From Powellomyces hirtus (taxonomy: Eukaryota > Chytridiomycota > Chytridiomycetes > Spizellomycetales > Powellomycetaceae): DNA of 64,000 nucleotides. Positions 33,373 to 42,488 of the stretch are shown piece by piece (positions within the stretch are counted from its first letter, which is position 1; each line of letters starts with the position of its first letter). The notes beneath the pieces are model-generated. The model did no database searches. It saw only the letters and a list, made by a program, of their open reading frames with translations, and was not told where the DNA came from. The stretch spans positions 124,001-188,000 of the forward strand of contig JAHLKG010000019.1 of assembly GCA_025526995.1 (NCBI GenBank), given 5' to 3'. The translations under genes and the position numbers were made by a program.

Positions 33373-34539
33373 ATGCCCACGTTACCAGTCCCGATAGCGG
33401 TCCTCGCTCTGTTTATCCGGGGCATCTACGTCGGCACCGCCATCGCCGTGCAAGTGGGTCTCGCCGTTCCCTTTCTCAGAGAGTGGATGCTTTCATACGG
33501 CAAAACGCTCCAGCCGGCACCACCCACACCAAAACCAACAACAACAACAACAGCAAAAACAGCCACTCAACCGGACACATCAAATGCCATAAAACCGGAA
33601 CCGACACTGTGGGCCAAAATTCAGGACCTCTGCATGGTGCGCAAATACCTCTTTTGGCATTTCTACGCGTTGGGCGTGCCGTGGGGATGCTACCTTCTCT
33701 GGACATGCTTCTCACCCCCGGCAGCACCCGAGACCACCGCTCTATGGCGCGGCTGGAGCGACCTCAACTTTATCGCGGCCGAGTTTGGCGGCAATCTGTC
33801 CGCCAGCGTGCAAGTCCGGGAGCTGCAACCTTTACTGGAGACGATGGCTCTGCATTTCCTGATCGTGGTGCAGATGCTGCGGCGGTTATACGAATGCCTG
33901 TACGTCAGTACCCCCAGCGCTGCGAAAATGCATGTGGCGCACTACTTTGTTGGGATGGGGTACTATCTTGTGACGCCCGTGGCGGTTGGCGTGGAGGGGT
34001 GGTGGTGGTGGTGGTCGACCCATGATGAGGAGCGGTTTACGGCGGAAGCTGTTGGGCGGGTGCGGCCGCGCCATGTTGCGGCCGTGTTCATGTTTGCGTA
34101 TGCTTCCTATCAGCAAAACCGGGCGCATGTTCACCTGTCGTTGCTTCGAAACCAGTCCACCCAGATCAAGCCGAAAACCTCGCCGGAGTCTAGCAAAGGG
34201 ATCAAGACGCCCGACTCGCCCGGTGTCGCACACCACGCCAAGACTTTAGCTTCCGCATCTTGCCCACCATCCGCTCTTCCCTCCTCTGCCCCCGTCTACA
34301 AACTCCCCACGGACGGCTGGTTCCAATACGTGGCATGCCCGCACTATCTATTCGAGATGACGATCTACCTCTCCCTGTGCGTCCTGACCGGATTTACCAA
34401 CTGGACACTCACGAGCATCCTGTTTTGGGTTGTTATTGATCTCGCCGCGGTCGCCGATTCGCAGTTTGATTGGTACACCCGCACATTCCCCGACCGCATT
34501 CCGCACAACTGGAGACGGGTCCTTCCGTGGGTGTATTAG
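33373..34539 (+). CDS. DFG10: Polyprenol reductase (SRD5A3/DFG10 type)
   Basis: An intronless protein of 388 residues from MPTLPVPIAV. The C-terminal 3-oxo-5-alpha-steroid dehydrogenase-type domain is diagnostic: LPTDGWFQYVACPHYLFEMTIY, then LCVLTGFTNWTL, and the ending DWYTRTFPDRIPHNWRRVLPWVY. Upstream helices include ALHFLIVVQMLRRLYEC and ARPRHVAAVFMFAYASYQQNRAH-like segments. The enzyme reduces polyprenol to dolichol in the ER membrane for protein N-glycosylation (human SRD5A3, yeast Dfg10). It is longer than human SRD5A3 (318 aa) because of two low-complexity inserts, one Thr/Pro/Lys-rich (residues ~45-80) and one Ser/Pro/Lys-rich before the catalytic block. The frame is open further upstream to 33100, but that overlaps the previous gene's end and is not hydrophobic in the right places, so the ATG at 33373 was chosen. 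Confidence 0.85.
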   Translation: MPTLPVPIAVLALFIRGIYVGTAIAVQVGLAVPFLREWMLSYGKTLQPAPPTPKPTTTTTAKTATQPDTSNAIKPEPTLWAKIQDLCMVRKYLFWHFYALGVPWGCYLLWTCFSPPAAPETTALWRGWSDLNFIAAEFGGNLSASVQVRELQPLLETMALHFLIVVQMLRRLYECLYVSTPSAAKMHVAHYFVGMGYYLVTPVAVGVEGWWWWWSTHDEERFTAEAVGRVRPRHVAAVFMFAYASYQQNRAHVHLSLLRNQSTQIKPKTSPESSKGIKTPDSPGVAHHAKTLASASCPPSALPSSAPVYKLPTDGWFQYVACPHYLFEMTIYLSLCVLTGFTNWTLTSILFWVVIDLAAVADSQFDWYTRTFPDRIPHNWRRVLPWVY

Positions 34540-34837
34540 TATGAGCGTGGGCTCTCGTCGCATCTTGCGAAATCAGGATTCGACATCTTGTTTATGCACT
34601 ATATTTATCCGTGTGCTACGATTACCATTTCTTGCCAGTTGCTGATCCTCGTACGAGTGCGCGATGTTAGGAAGAGGTGGGATATCACATTTGTCCGAGG
34701 ATTGCATATGCATATACACAGTTGTTTTGGAAGCAGCGTTTACGAAACATCATTCATAAGAAAGAATGGCGAAAAAGCGAAAAAAGAAACACACACGTTC
34801 AAACCAATTCACAAAATGAAACCAACCACCATGTCCT

Positions 34838-36148
34838 TCAACTAGCGATATCCAACCGAATTCCCGGCCACGTATCCCTCCACTTTGCCAAAAACTCATC
34901 GACTGCCCAGGGCATCCCCAGCCCATACACCTCTCTCAACCCATGCATTCCGTGTCGGACCAGTTCACATCCCCTCACTCGGAGGGTCCTCAAACCGTCC
35001 TGCTGAACCCCAGTCGGAACCGCCAACAGCTCGGCCTCGACCGCCAATGTTGCTGGTTCGGGTGGGGGCGGGCCGGTGAGGCACAGCAAGCCGAGGTGCG
35101 GCAACCGCGGGAGAATGGTGGTCGTGATGTAGGAGAGGGTGACATCGGAGGAGAGGGTGAGCGTGATTTGAGTTAAAGTCGGTGGTGGGTGCGCAAGGTG
35201 GGATCGGAGTGTGTGCGGAAGAGGCGTGATGTGGAGGTGCCGTAACTTGGAGTGTGATTTGAACAGCACGGGTAGCAACGCGGGACTCAGGGTCTGATTC
35301 GTATTGCTGGTGGTGGTGTTGTTGCCGTTATTGTTCAGAGTGCTGACGGCCGCGTAGCGTGACAGGGGCACCTGGACGACCGTAAGGCGCTCCAACTTTG
35401 GCGCATGCGCACACAGGCGCCCGACGGCCGCATTGCTCACATTCGTGCAATGCAGCACCACCGTTTTGAGGTTGGGCGCACAGGGGACCTGGCCATCGTA
35501 CCGCGCGCCCGCCAAGATAGTTTCCATGACCGCGTCCGTCACCCGCATGCGGATCTCGAGTTCGACCAACGTGGCAAGAAAGTGCGGCCAGGGGAGGCCG
35601 AGCGGGATGTCGCTGTGAAGATGCAGGCGCAGTGTGCGGAGGTGGGTTGATTGCGTGAGGAGGTGCGAGAGCGCGGCCGGGAGCGTGTAGGCGCCCCTGT
35701 ACCCATAATCCAAGAGTGACACGGCTGAATCGCGCTTGCTGCTGTCGTGTTTGTTACTGGTGCGGTCGACGTACGGGGTGTCATCCTCACACCCGACGAC
35801 CAACCACACATCTTCGATTTCATGGATATACGCGCGGTGGCGCCTCACGGCATGGACAAAGGCTTTCCACGCATGGGAGGATACGCGGGCGCCGATGCGG
35901 GGGCTGGCCCACAGCAACGGCGCGGCGATGGCGTGGAAGGTGCGGGAGACGAGGAGGGCGGCGTAGAGCGTCGGGTTGTGTTGGGTGGTGGATGTGAGCG
36001 TGTGAGAGAGGATTTTGGTGACGAGTTCCGCGGGAAGGTGGGGGAACGGTCGTTGCGGCGCGCAGACTTTGGCGTCGAGAGAAAGTAATTGGGAGGTGTG
36101 GGTGATGCACTGCATTTCTGCCGGAAATGAGGTCGCCTGGGTGAGCAT
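34838..36148 (-). CDS. F-box/LRR-type protein
   Basis: An intronless 436-residue protein. An F-box-like segment lies at residues ~35-80 (FPHLPAELVTKILSHTL, then YAALLVSRTFHAIAAPLLWA). Leucine-rich repeats follow: HLRTLRLHLHSDIPL, ATLVELEIRMRVTD, PNLKTVVLHCTNVSN, PKLERLTVVQVPL, SKLRHLHITPLP and LPHLGLLCLTG. An Asn/Thr run lies near residue 270. It is likely a substrate receptor of an SCF-type ubiquitin ligase (family knowledge), with substrate unknown. It is distinct in sequence from the F-box gene at 3838-5783, so the two are not a recent duplication. The first in-frame ATG was taken; a second lies 11 codons later. Confidence 0.8.
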   Translation of the reverse strand: MLTQATSFPAEMQCITHTSQLLSLDAKVCAPQRPFPHLPAELVTKILSHTLTSTTQHNPTLYAALLVSRTFHAIAAPLLWASPRIGARVSSHAWKAFVHAVRRHRAYIHEIEDVWLVVGCEDDTPYVDRTSNKHDSSKRDSAVSLLDYGYRGAYTLPAALSHLLTQSTHLRTLRLHLHSDIPLGLPWPHFLATLVELEIRMRVTDAVMETILAGARYDGQVPCAPNLKTVVLHCTNVSNAAVGRLCAHAPKLERLTVVQVPLSRYAAVSTLNNNGNNTTTSNTNQTLSPALLPVLFKSHSKLRHLHITPLPHTLRSHLAHPPPTLTQITLTLSSDVTLSYITTTILPRLPHLGLLCLTGPPPPEPATLAVEAELLAVPTGVQQDGLRTLRVRGCELVRHGMHGLREVYGLGMPWAVDEFLAKWRDTWPGIRLDIAS

Positions 36149-37161
36149 TTGTGCGTTTTGCGAGTTGGGACGGTGGGAAAAAAAAAGGTGCAGTACGTGA
36201 TATACTGTGTGCTTGTCTGGGACTTTGACAGACTTTTGTCCTCGCCCTTTGCCACTGGTCTCTCCACACTTTTCAAACTAGGTTGGGAGGCCGTGTTGAA
36301 ATCTCACTACGTGTCCTCTTCCGCGGGACACCAGGAACAAACAGTCACAGCAGTCGATTTTGTCCCTTATCTCCCACTTTGAGATTCCTGGATGTTTTCC
36401 AGACGCTCACTCCGACGAAACGATCCCAGGCGCGTTCGTGCTTATGTCACGCGGGCCTTAGTCACAGAAACAAACTAAATCTTCTTTGATTTCCATGATC
36501 GAAGCGCAAGAATTGTCCATAATGCTTTTCTTGCAAATGGTAGAAGTGGAGTGCAGGCACGGATTTCATCAGGGTGTTTTGTCAGTGCGCTACCATCCAA
36601 TCCCTGGCATGAAGGAGCCGATGCAGATTTGCTACCTCGTGCAAAGAGTCCAGACAGCGGCAGGGTGTACAGACATATTTTATAGAGTTTGGATTTGACA
36701 ATCTGGAATCTGGCGCTTCGACGCTTGACTTTATTTCTATATAGGTGTAACAATCTGCACGGCGTTCGCCCCGAACATCACTCTCTTCCCTCCTACCCTC
36801 CTAGTCCAAGATGGATTGATACGCGAATGAGAACGTTCTTCCCCCCACGGGACAGCATACTCAAGCGTTCTCCATAATGCGCCGTCTTCACACACGCTCA
36901 CACAGGGGGGTTGATGAAAGGAGGATGGGGGCGCGTCATCCACGATGACCTCATCCTCTAATACATGTAAAACGCATTTGCACAGCCACCGATGACAACC
37001 CCTCTCTTAACACGCCAAGAAGGAACACTGCTATAAAGCGCTTATCCTCCCCGACCTTTTTGTTCTCAGAAAAACATACCAGAACATTCCCATCAAAACA
37101 CCACTCTCGATAACACACCCCTGTTCGACTCCCACTTATCCCGGACGTACACGCAGTCGCA
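36149..37161. other. Divergent promoter region
   Basis: About 1 kb between the divergent F-box and DUF4112 genes. No supported gene; a TATA box for the downstream gene lies at 37031. Confidence 0.5.
37031..37038 (+). promoter_or_regulatory. TATA box of DUF4112 gene
   Basis: CTATAAAG about 125 bp before the ATG at 37162, the same spacing as in the fasciclin gene. Confidence 0.5.
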
Positions 37162-38034
37162 ATGTCTTCGCAACCTCCTTCGCTCGCTCCAGCGCTTCCA
37201 CCACGTGAACCTACCATCAAAGCACAAGCTCCCGCCTCATCACCGGTCGCCGGCCCAGCTGTTCCGCCACGTGAAGCAGCCATCAACACACCCACAGAGG
37301 TCGCCACAGGTGGCAGCACCGGCGTCAGCACAGGCAAGAAGCCGTCCTTCGCCTCTGTAACGGCACTCACCCAACGAGTGACAACCTCCATGCAAGCGTC
37401 CGCCAAGAACGCGCAAGCCAACCTCCCGACCGTGAAGCAGGTCCTAGAGTACCACCCGCTCCGCCTCGCTTACAAGGCTGCCATCCCGTACGTCATCAAC
37501 AAGGACGGGCAGCTGGGCCCGGATACCCCCGAGGCCCGCAAACGGAATCTTGACCGAGTGCACTTTGTATCAACATGGCTGGACGCGAAATATTCCATTC
37601 CATTCACAAACTACAAGATTGGAATCGACCCGCTCATCTCTGCCGTCCCCGTGGTCGGTGACGTCATTTCAACCACCATGTCCTGCTACGTGGTCTACCT
37701 CGCGCGGCGATTCCATGTGCCGTGGTACGTGACGGCGAAGATGGTGTGGAATGTCCTGTTGAATGCAACCTTTGGATCCGTGCCGATCGTCGGGTCAGCG
37801 TTCGATGTCGCATACAAACCGAATCTGCGCAACTTGATCTTGCTGGAAGAGTTTTTGAAGAAGGAGGCGGTCAAGCTGGGAAACGATCCCAAAATCATTG
37901 ATCAAGCCCTGGCGCAGAGCAGACAGGATCTCTGGCCAGACCATATCCAGGCCACTGATGGAGACAAAGACCGCGCACCCGTGTGGCCTGACCATGAGGT
38001 CGCAAAGGAGGGCATCGTGCCCTTGACTCGCTGA
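37162..38034 (+). CDS. DUF4112 membrane-associated protein
   Basis: An intronless 290-residue protein. After a Pro/Ala/Thr-rich disordered N-terminus (~85 residues) comes the DUF4112 core: VSTWLDAKYSIPFTNYKIGI then DPLISAVPVVGDVIS, followed by PWYVTAKMVWNVLLNATFG and SVPIVGSAFDVAYKPNLRN. The core carries two paired hydrophobic re-entrant segments, each with a P-x-x-G-D/S-type turn. The family is widespread in bacteria and fungi and uncharacterised; a membrane-associated role is inferred from hydrophobicity. The C-terminus is polar. It is the last clear host gene before the repeat-rich half of the window. Confidence 0.85.
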   Translation: MSSQPPSLAPALPPREPTIKAQAPASSPVAGPAVPPREAAINTPTEVATGGSTGVSTGKKPSFASVTALTQRVTTSMQASAKNAQANLPTVKQVLEYHPLRLAYKAAIPYVINKDGQLGPDTPEARKRNLDRVHFVSTWLDAKYSIPFTNYKIGIDPLISAVPVVGDVISTTMSCYVVYLARRFHVPWYVTAKMVWNVLLNATFGSVPIVGSAFDVAYKPNLRNLILLEEFLKKEAVKLGNDPKIIDQALAQSRQDLWPDHIQATDGDKDRAPVWPDHEVAKEGIVPLTR

Positions 38035-39605
38035 CCGCCAGCCGCGGCTTGGATATGATTACCACCGACCGTTGGAGTATTTTTGCTTGGACCCCACATT
38101 TAGCCATCTGTATATCTTCGGTGACAATTAAATGGCATGCTCTGCATCTCGTGATCCAACTGACAATCCTACTTTGACAACTAAATTGATGTCCAATATC
38201 TGTCTCATCAATATTTCCAAAAAGGATGCAGAGTTAGGGTTACAACTGTCTCCAGGTCAGTCTAACAAAGTATCTGCTCAAGAAAGAAGGAGCGCACCTC
38301 CTATGTTATTCTGCGGTGGGATAGTTAAAGTGGTTTATCTCTCAAATATCGTTTGTTTCAAAGGGACAAAATGTCTGGAGTCCAAGCTTCTGGTGTTAGT
38401 ATTTTGCATCAAGTTGATACAATTTTCAGCTGTTATTCTGCAAGCCCAAGCTTGTCTGGTTACAACAGGCGATCCAGCAGCAGTACTCACCCATGATCAT
38501 TATGATTGCAGGGTGCCGCTCTACCACCCGGACCCTTCCGGGGAGAGTCTCCAATGGCTGCACCGTAAGGGGCGCTTAGTATCCTCGGGTTGCATCAACC
38601 TTACTTTGTTACTGACTTTGTAGCGCTTGCGTAGCTGCGGTAAGCTGCACAGTGGTGTTTCAATGAGCATATCAAATAGTTCTGTCGACATGCATTTCAA
38701 GTAGCATCTTCTTTGCCAAAGGCCTTGACTTACAATCAGGATTCATGATTAAACAGCTGGATTGTGAATTCCACGAGGAAACTAGACTGACTTTGGCAAT
38801 AGATAGTTCCCTTTGTTTCCTCAAAGGGTGGAACTGGCCATGTTCAGTCCCACACACAGTCAAAAGCGCTCTGCCGCACATTTTTGCCTTCTCAAAACGC
38901 AGAAAACCTTATGGAAACTTGAGTACCTAGTCTAACAGGTCGTTACACAGGTTACAAATTGCAAATAAAGAAGTTACACAGTACTGGGAGCTCAGAGACG
39001 GCAGTTAACTTTTTGTTTTGTGCAAATGACCATACCGTAAATAGGGTAGTTTGTCATCAGTCAATTTTTGCTCACGTTCCCCTGCATGCTCTTTTCTCAC
39101 CTGAAAAAAGCAGTTTCTCACTTGTATAGAATCAAGGATTTTGCTCACGTCCTCTTGCAAACCCTTTTCTCAGCGGGAAAAGATGGTTTCTCACTGGTAT
39201 AAAACCAAGACTCAGGCCAGATCAAACAGCCAAATTTCAACCACAGCTGAAAAAACAAAGTAACAAAAATAGAATACTCAGTAAATGGGCGCTCCATGGA
39301 CGCCCCGTCCCATTTAAGTCCGCCCATGGCACAATGCCAGTCTGTCTATTGTGCGACATATAGATCACTCTTTAGGGCGGTTTGAGACACCAAGGGGCGT
39401 GGCACACGGCATCAACGGGGTATTTTGGACGTGTTGAAGTCTTATTGCACATAATGCGCCTCCTACCGGTAATCCATTCAAATCCACTTGCGTTTGTTAA
39501 AAGAGATGCACAATTGGGTGTGATTCTGCTTTGCGCAGAAAATAGTTACACCGTACCGATGAACATATAGGACATGTGTAGTGTCTATTCTATGACGATG
39601 TGCTC
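38035..39605. other. Gene-poor transition to the repeat region
   Basis: About 1.6 kb without a supported gene, more A/T-rich than the gene-dense half. It contains the short direct repeat listed at 39068-39211. Confidence 0.5.
39068..39211. repeat. Two tandem ~72-bp repeats
   Basis: Units beginning TTTGCTCACGT at about 39068 and 39140 share CTTTTCTCA and TTTCTCACTTG/TGGTATA blocks in the same order. They are diverged head-to-tail copies. Confidence 0.6.
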
Positions 39606-40061
39606 AAGACAAGATGTGGTGCAAAACGTTTTGTGCCTAAAAACTAGTAAACTGCCCCCAGACTCCGAATCTAATTTTGGAGCAATGGTGTTAGAGTGGT
39701 GTTTATGGTGGCTCCATTATGAGGCACAAACCGTTTCGTGGCTGACAAAGGTAAACCGCCCCCAGAGTCCGGATCTAGTAATGATGCTACAGTCCCAGGC
39801 CAAAAGTTAGCGGACCCCCTAGGATTATATTTTATGCGACCAAGAAACGCGGCTGCGATAATCACAGTGGAGCTAGTCCCAGGGGCGTCTGCTGACTTTT
39901 GACCAGGGACTGTAGAGTGTTGTTTATGTGGCCCCATTATGAGACGCAAGACAAGACATGGCGCAAAACGTTTCGGGGCTGAAAAACGTAAACCGCCTCC
40001 CAGACTCGGGATCTAGCAATGATGTTAGAGTGGTGTTTATGAGGCTCCACCATAAGGTGCG
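39606..40061. repeat. Three ~110-120-bp tandem repeats, one split by a MITE
   Basis: Units at about 39606-39724, 39725-39951 and 39952-40061 share, in order, CAAAACGTTT-like, GTAAACCGCC, CCAGACTC, GGATCTAG, AATGATG, TTAGAGTGGTGTTTATG and GCTCCATTATGAGGC-like blocks. The middle unit is about twice as long because the MITE at 39790-39912 sits inside it. Confidence 0.7.
39790..39912. mobile_element. Tc1/mariner-type MITE (123 bp) with TA duplication
   Basis: The element starts CAGTCCCAGGCCAAAAGTTA and ends with the inverted counterpart (CTGACTTTTGACCAGGGACTG), giving roughly 22-bp imperfect terminal inverted repeats. It is flanked by TA on both sides (39788-39789 and 39913-39914). Removing the element and one TA restores the repeat word GATGCTAGAGTG, which matches GATGTTAGAGTG in the neighbouring unit, so the empty site is visible next door. 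It has no coding capacity, so it would need a transposase supplied elsewhere. Confidence 0.8.
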
Positions 40062-40788
40062 GAGGATTTTTTACAGAGTTAAATAGCTGGTGCACGATCT
40101 ACGGTCTCTAGCTCCACTGCACAAGCCATCCACACCTCAAAATGGACTCATACAGCAGCTCTGTGGATACCACCTCCAGTCAGAGTCCGACCATGAGACA
40201 AAAATGACCAACAAGAATTTCTTTGGGCGGAACGCTGGCATGGACGGGGGCAACTGGAGAAGTCCCAGCAGACAAAGTAAGTTCCTCCTGTTGCTTGACT
40301 TACTACTAGAACCCCCATGCTTAGACAAGATATTATTTTGCAAGGTCAATAACAGGACCCTAACCGTAACCCAGCAGCCAAATCTCCACAACAATCCGTC
40401 CAAGTCAGTGGCCCTTGCTGAGTGAGTTGTCAATCAGACAGAAGAATAAGACCCCAACCAACCAGTCCCCCAATATCAAGTTGGCTGCATCACCTTGGGA
40501 CAGTTGTGGTCATGTTCCATTTTTGTACCACAAGTGGTTCACATGCAAATGCAGGTGCACTTACAAGATGAGTCCCTCATGCCGTAAGCTGACGAGATAC
40601 AAAGTCTGGCGGTTGAAATGCGCAAAAATCTTTCGCAACTCTCGAGCTAGGTGGAGAGGACCATTACAGTTCTTGCAAAAGTACATGATGCTTGCATCAG
40701 CGAGGTGAAGGAGGAGGTGAGGGATTTGATCAAGAAGCAAATGGATCTGGGAAGGCAAAGGACGCCCTTGGAGAAGCTCCAACGCGAG
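40062..40788. other. Left flank of Gypsy-1 with a truncated reading frame
   Basis: About 0.7 kb. The last part (40651-40788, plus strand) reads as an amphipathic helical stretch (HDACISEVKEEVRDLIKKQM then RTPLEKLQRE) that runs directly into the LTR. It may be the remnant of an exon or mobile-element gene cut by the insertion. The family was not recognised and no other feature was seen. Confidence 0.35.
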
Positions 40789-41065
40789 TGTCGGGGAAAC
40801 CTCATATTCTTATATTTTTCTGTGACTTTCTGATTACGTTATACGCGATCCTTTGTTCGGGCTGGCCACCCGTTCATCGGTGATACACATGACTCCTGAC
40901 TCATAGGCAATAAAGCGCCTCGCGGATAAATTACTTTGCACCACCCTGACACGCATTATATAAAGCTGTCAGCCGCTGGCCGCCTTTCTCCGCTCGTCAC
41001 CTTACAACAACGATAATACACACCATTTATTACTACCAACTATCAAAGCTTCCTTTGACGTTACA
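40789..41065 (+). repeat. Gypsy-1 5' LTR with TATA box
   Basis: 277 bp, TG...CA. It carries TATATAAAG at 40957-40965, the likely promoter core for the element's RNA. It begins TGTCGGGGAAACC and ends TTTGACGTTACA. Confidence 0.92.
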
Positions 41066-41077
41066 TGGTAGCACCAC
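41066..41077 (+). promoter_or_regulatory. Gypsy-1 primer-binding site (tRNA iMet 3' end)
   Basis: TGGTAGCACCAC begins exactly where the LTR ends. The 3' end of fungal initiator tRNA-Met (...GGCGCUACCA, recalled from yeast) would pair with TGGTAGCGCC; the site differs by single G-to-A changes. Assignment to tRNAiMet is likely, not proven. Confidence 0.6.
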
Positions 41078-41127
41078 TCCGTTAGCACCATCAACGAAAC
41101 CTACGTACACCACTTGTATCTTCAAAC

Positions 41128-42488
41128 ATGCCCCCTGCACTTACTCCCGCTCAACAAGCTGCTATCGTTACCGCCGTTACTGCCGGTGTTATCGCCGCTG
41201 CTCCTGTCGTTGCTGCTGCAGCTCCCGCTTGCCCCAATCGAGCTAAGACCCTTCTCAACGCACAAAAGGCTAAGCTTTCCGAATACGATGGCACCAAGTC
41301 CGCCAAGAAAATAGAGGAGTTTTGACCTCTCACAGTAACTTTTACTGGGCTCTCGCTACTCCCGCCATTCCTGCGGTTGTCGGTCCTCCTCCTGTTCCCG
41401 CAGTTCCTGCCGTACCATTGCCCATGGCCGACTACGTTGACACTCTCCAATCTTACCTTAAGGGTACTGCTCTTGAATGGTACAACACTACTTCTGCCGC
41501 AGGAGCACCTGCCGGTTGGGCAGCTTTCCAAACAGCCCTCATTACCGAATTCTTCCCTCGCAATCTTCGCAACGCGATCAAACTTAGATTGACCAACCTC
41601 GCTCTCGGGAACTCATTGGAGGAATTCGTTACAAAGTTCCAAGATGAATGTCATGAACTTGATGCCGCTTTGCGTCTCAATCCTACACAAGCTACTATTC
41701 CTGCTGCTGATATTGTTCGTATTTTTAAAGCAGATCTCCTTAAGAACCCTGTCATCGGTCACTATCTCTACAATGCGATCAATACTTTCGAAATCAATCA
41801 AAACCTCGCCGCCGCAGCTGCTGCACCCATTACCATTCAGCAAGCCATAGAAGCTGCTCGACAGGCTTTTGTCGTTCATGGATTTTCTGACAATAATCCT
41901 CTTAATACGTCTTCTCGTGGGCGCGGCGGATCCGGTCGCGGTTGTGGAAGCGGTCGTGGCCGAGGCGGTCGAGGCGGTCAACAGCGATATACTCCTTATT
42001 CCAATCCGCGAATAACCGGAATAGACAACACTGACAACCTCACTGACAACTTCAACAAACTTAATCTCATTCCATATCCACCTGGTGTGAGCCGCAACCT
42101 CATTACCTATAGACCGTCGTACAATTATCCTAGACAAGGTTATCAATCGAGAGGCCGCGGTCAACGATGTCAAGCACCAACAACACCTTGCCCAATTTGC
42201 AATCGAATGGGACACTGGTCTGCTGACTGCTGGTACAATACCGGAAATCAACAACGTGGCAATCGACGCGGCGGTTCTGGACAACGAGGCCGTGGAAATG
42301 GCCGCGGTCGAGCCGGTCAAGGCCAATCTAATCAAAACCAAAACCAAGCACAGGGGATGGCGAACAACAACATGACACAGAATCAGTTAAATCAAATTGT
42401 CACGCCGCAAGTGCAAGCGGCCATTCAAAGCACAGTTGATGTCGCTAATGCCCAACAACAACAAGTGGGTTTTCTCAACGGTCGTTAG
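41128..42488 (+). pseudogene. gag: Gypsy-1 gag (frameshifted)
   Basis: It begins MPPALTPAQQAAIVTAVTAG and runs to a stop at 41325. A different frame then carries the remaining 388 residues to 42488. The two parts meet at a run of T (41320-41323) where one T appears to be missing. The capsid-like helices (LQSYLKGTALEWYN, FQTALITEFFP, LEEFVTKFQDECHELD) are followed by an Arg/Gly-rich stretch and one CCHC zinc knuckle (CPICNRMGHWSADC). A second Arg/Gly-rich stretch and a Gln/Asn-rich tail end the protein. The 3' end overlaps the pol frame, which lies at -1 relative to gag. Confidence 0.88.

Noticed and set aside
38471..38600. Possible SINE or tRNA-derived element
   Set aside because: Some GC-rich, hairpin-prone sequence, but no A/B box pair or tail was convincing.
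39068..39211. CRISPR-like array
   Set aside because: Only two diverged units without spacers. The genome is eukaryotic and no repeat-spacer structure exists anywhere in the window.
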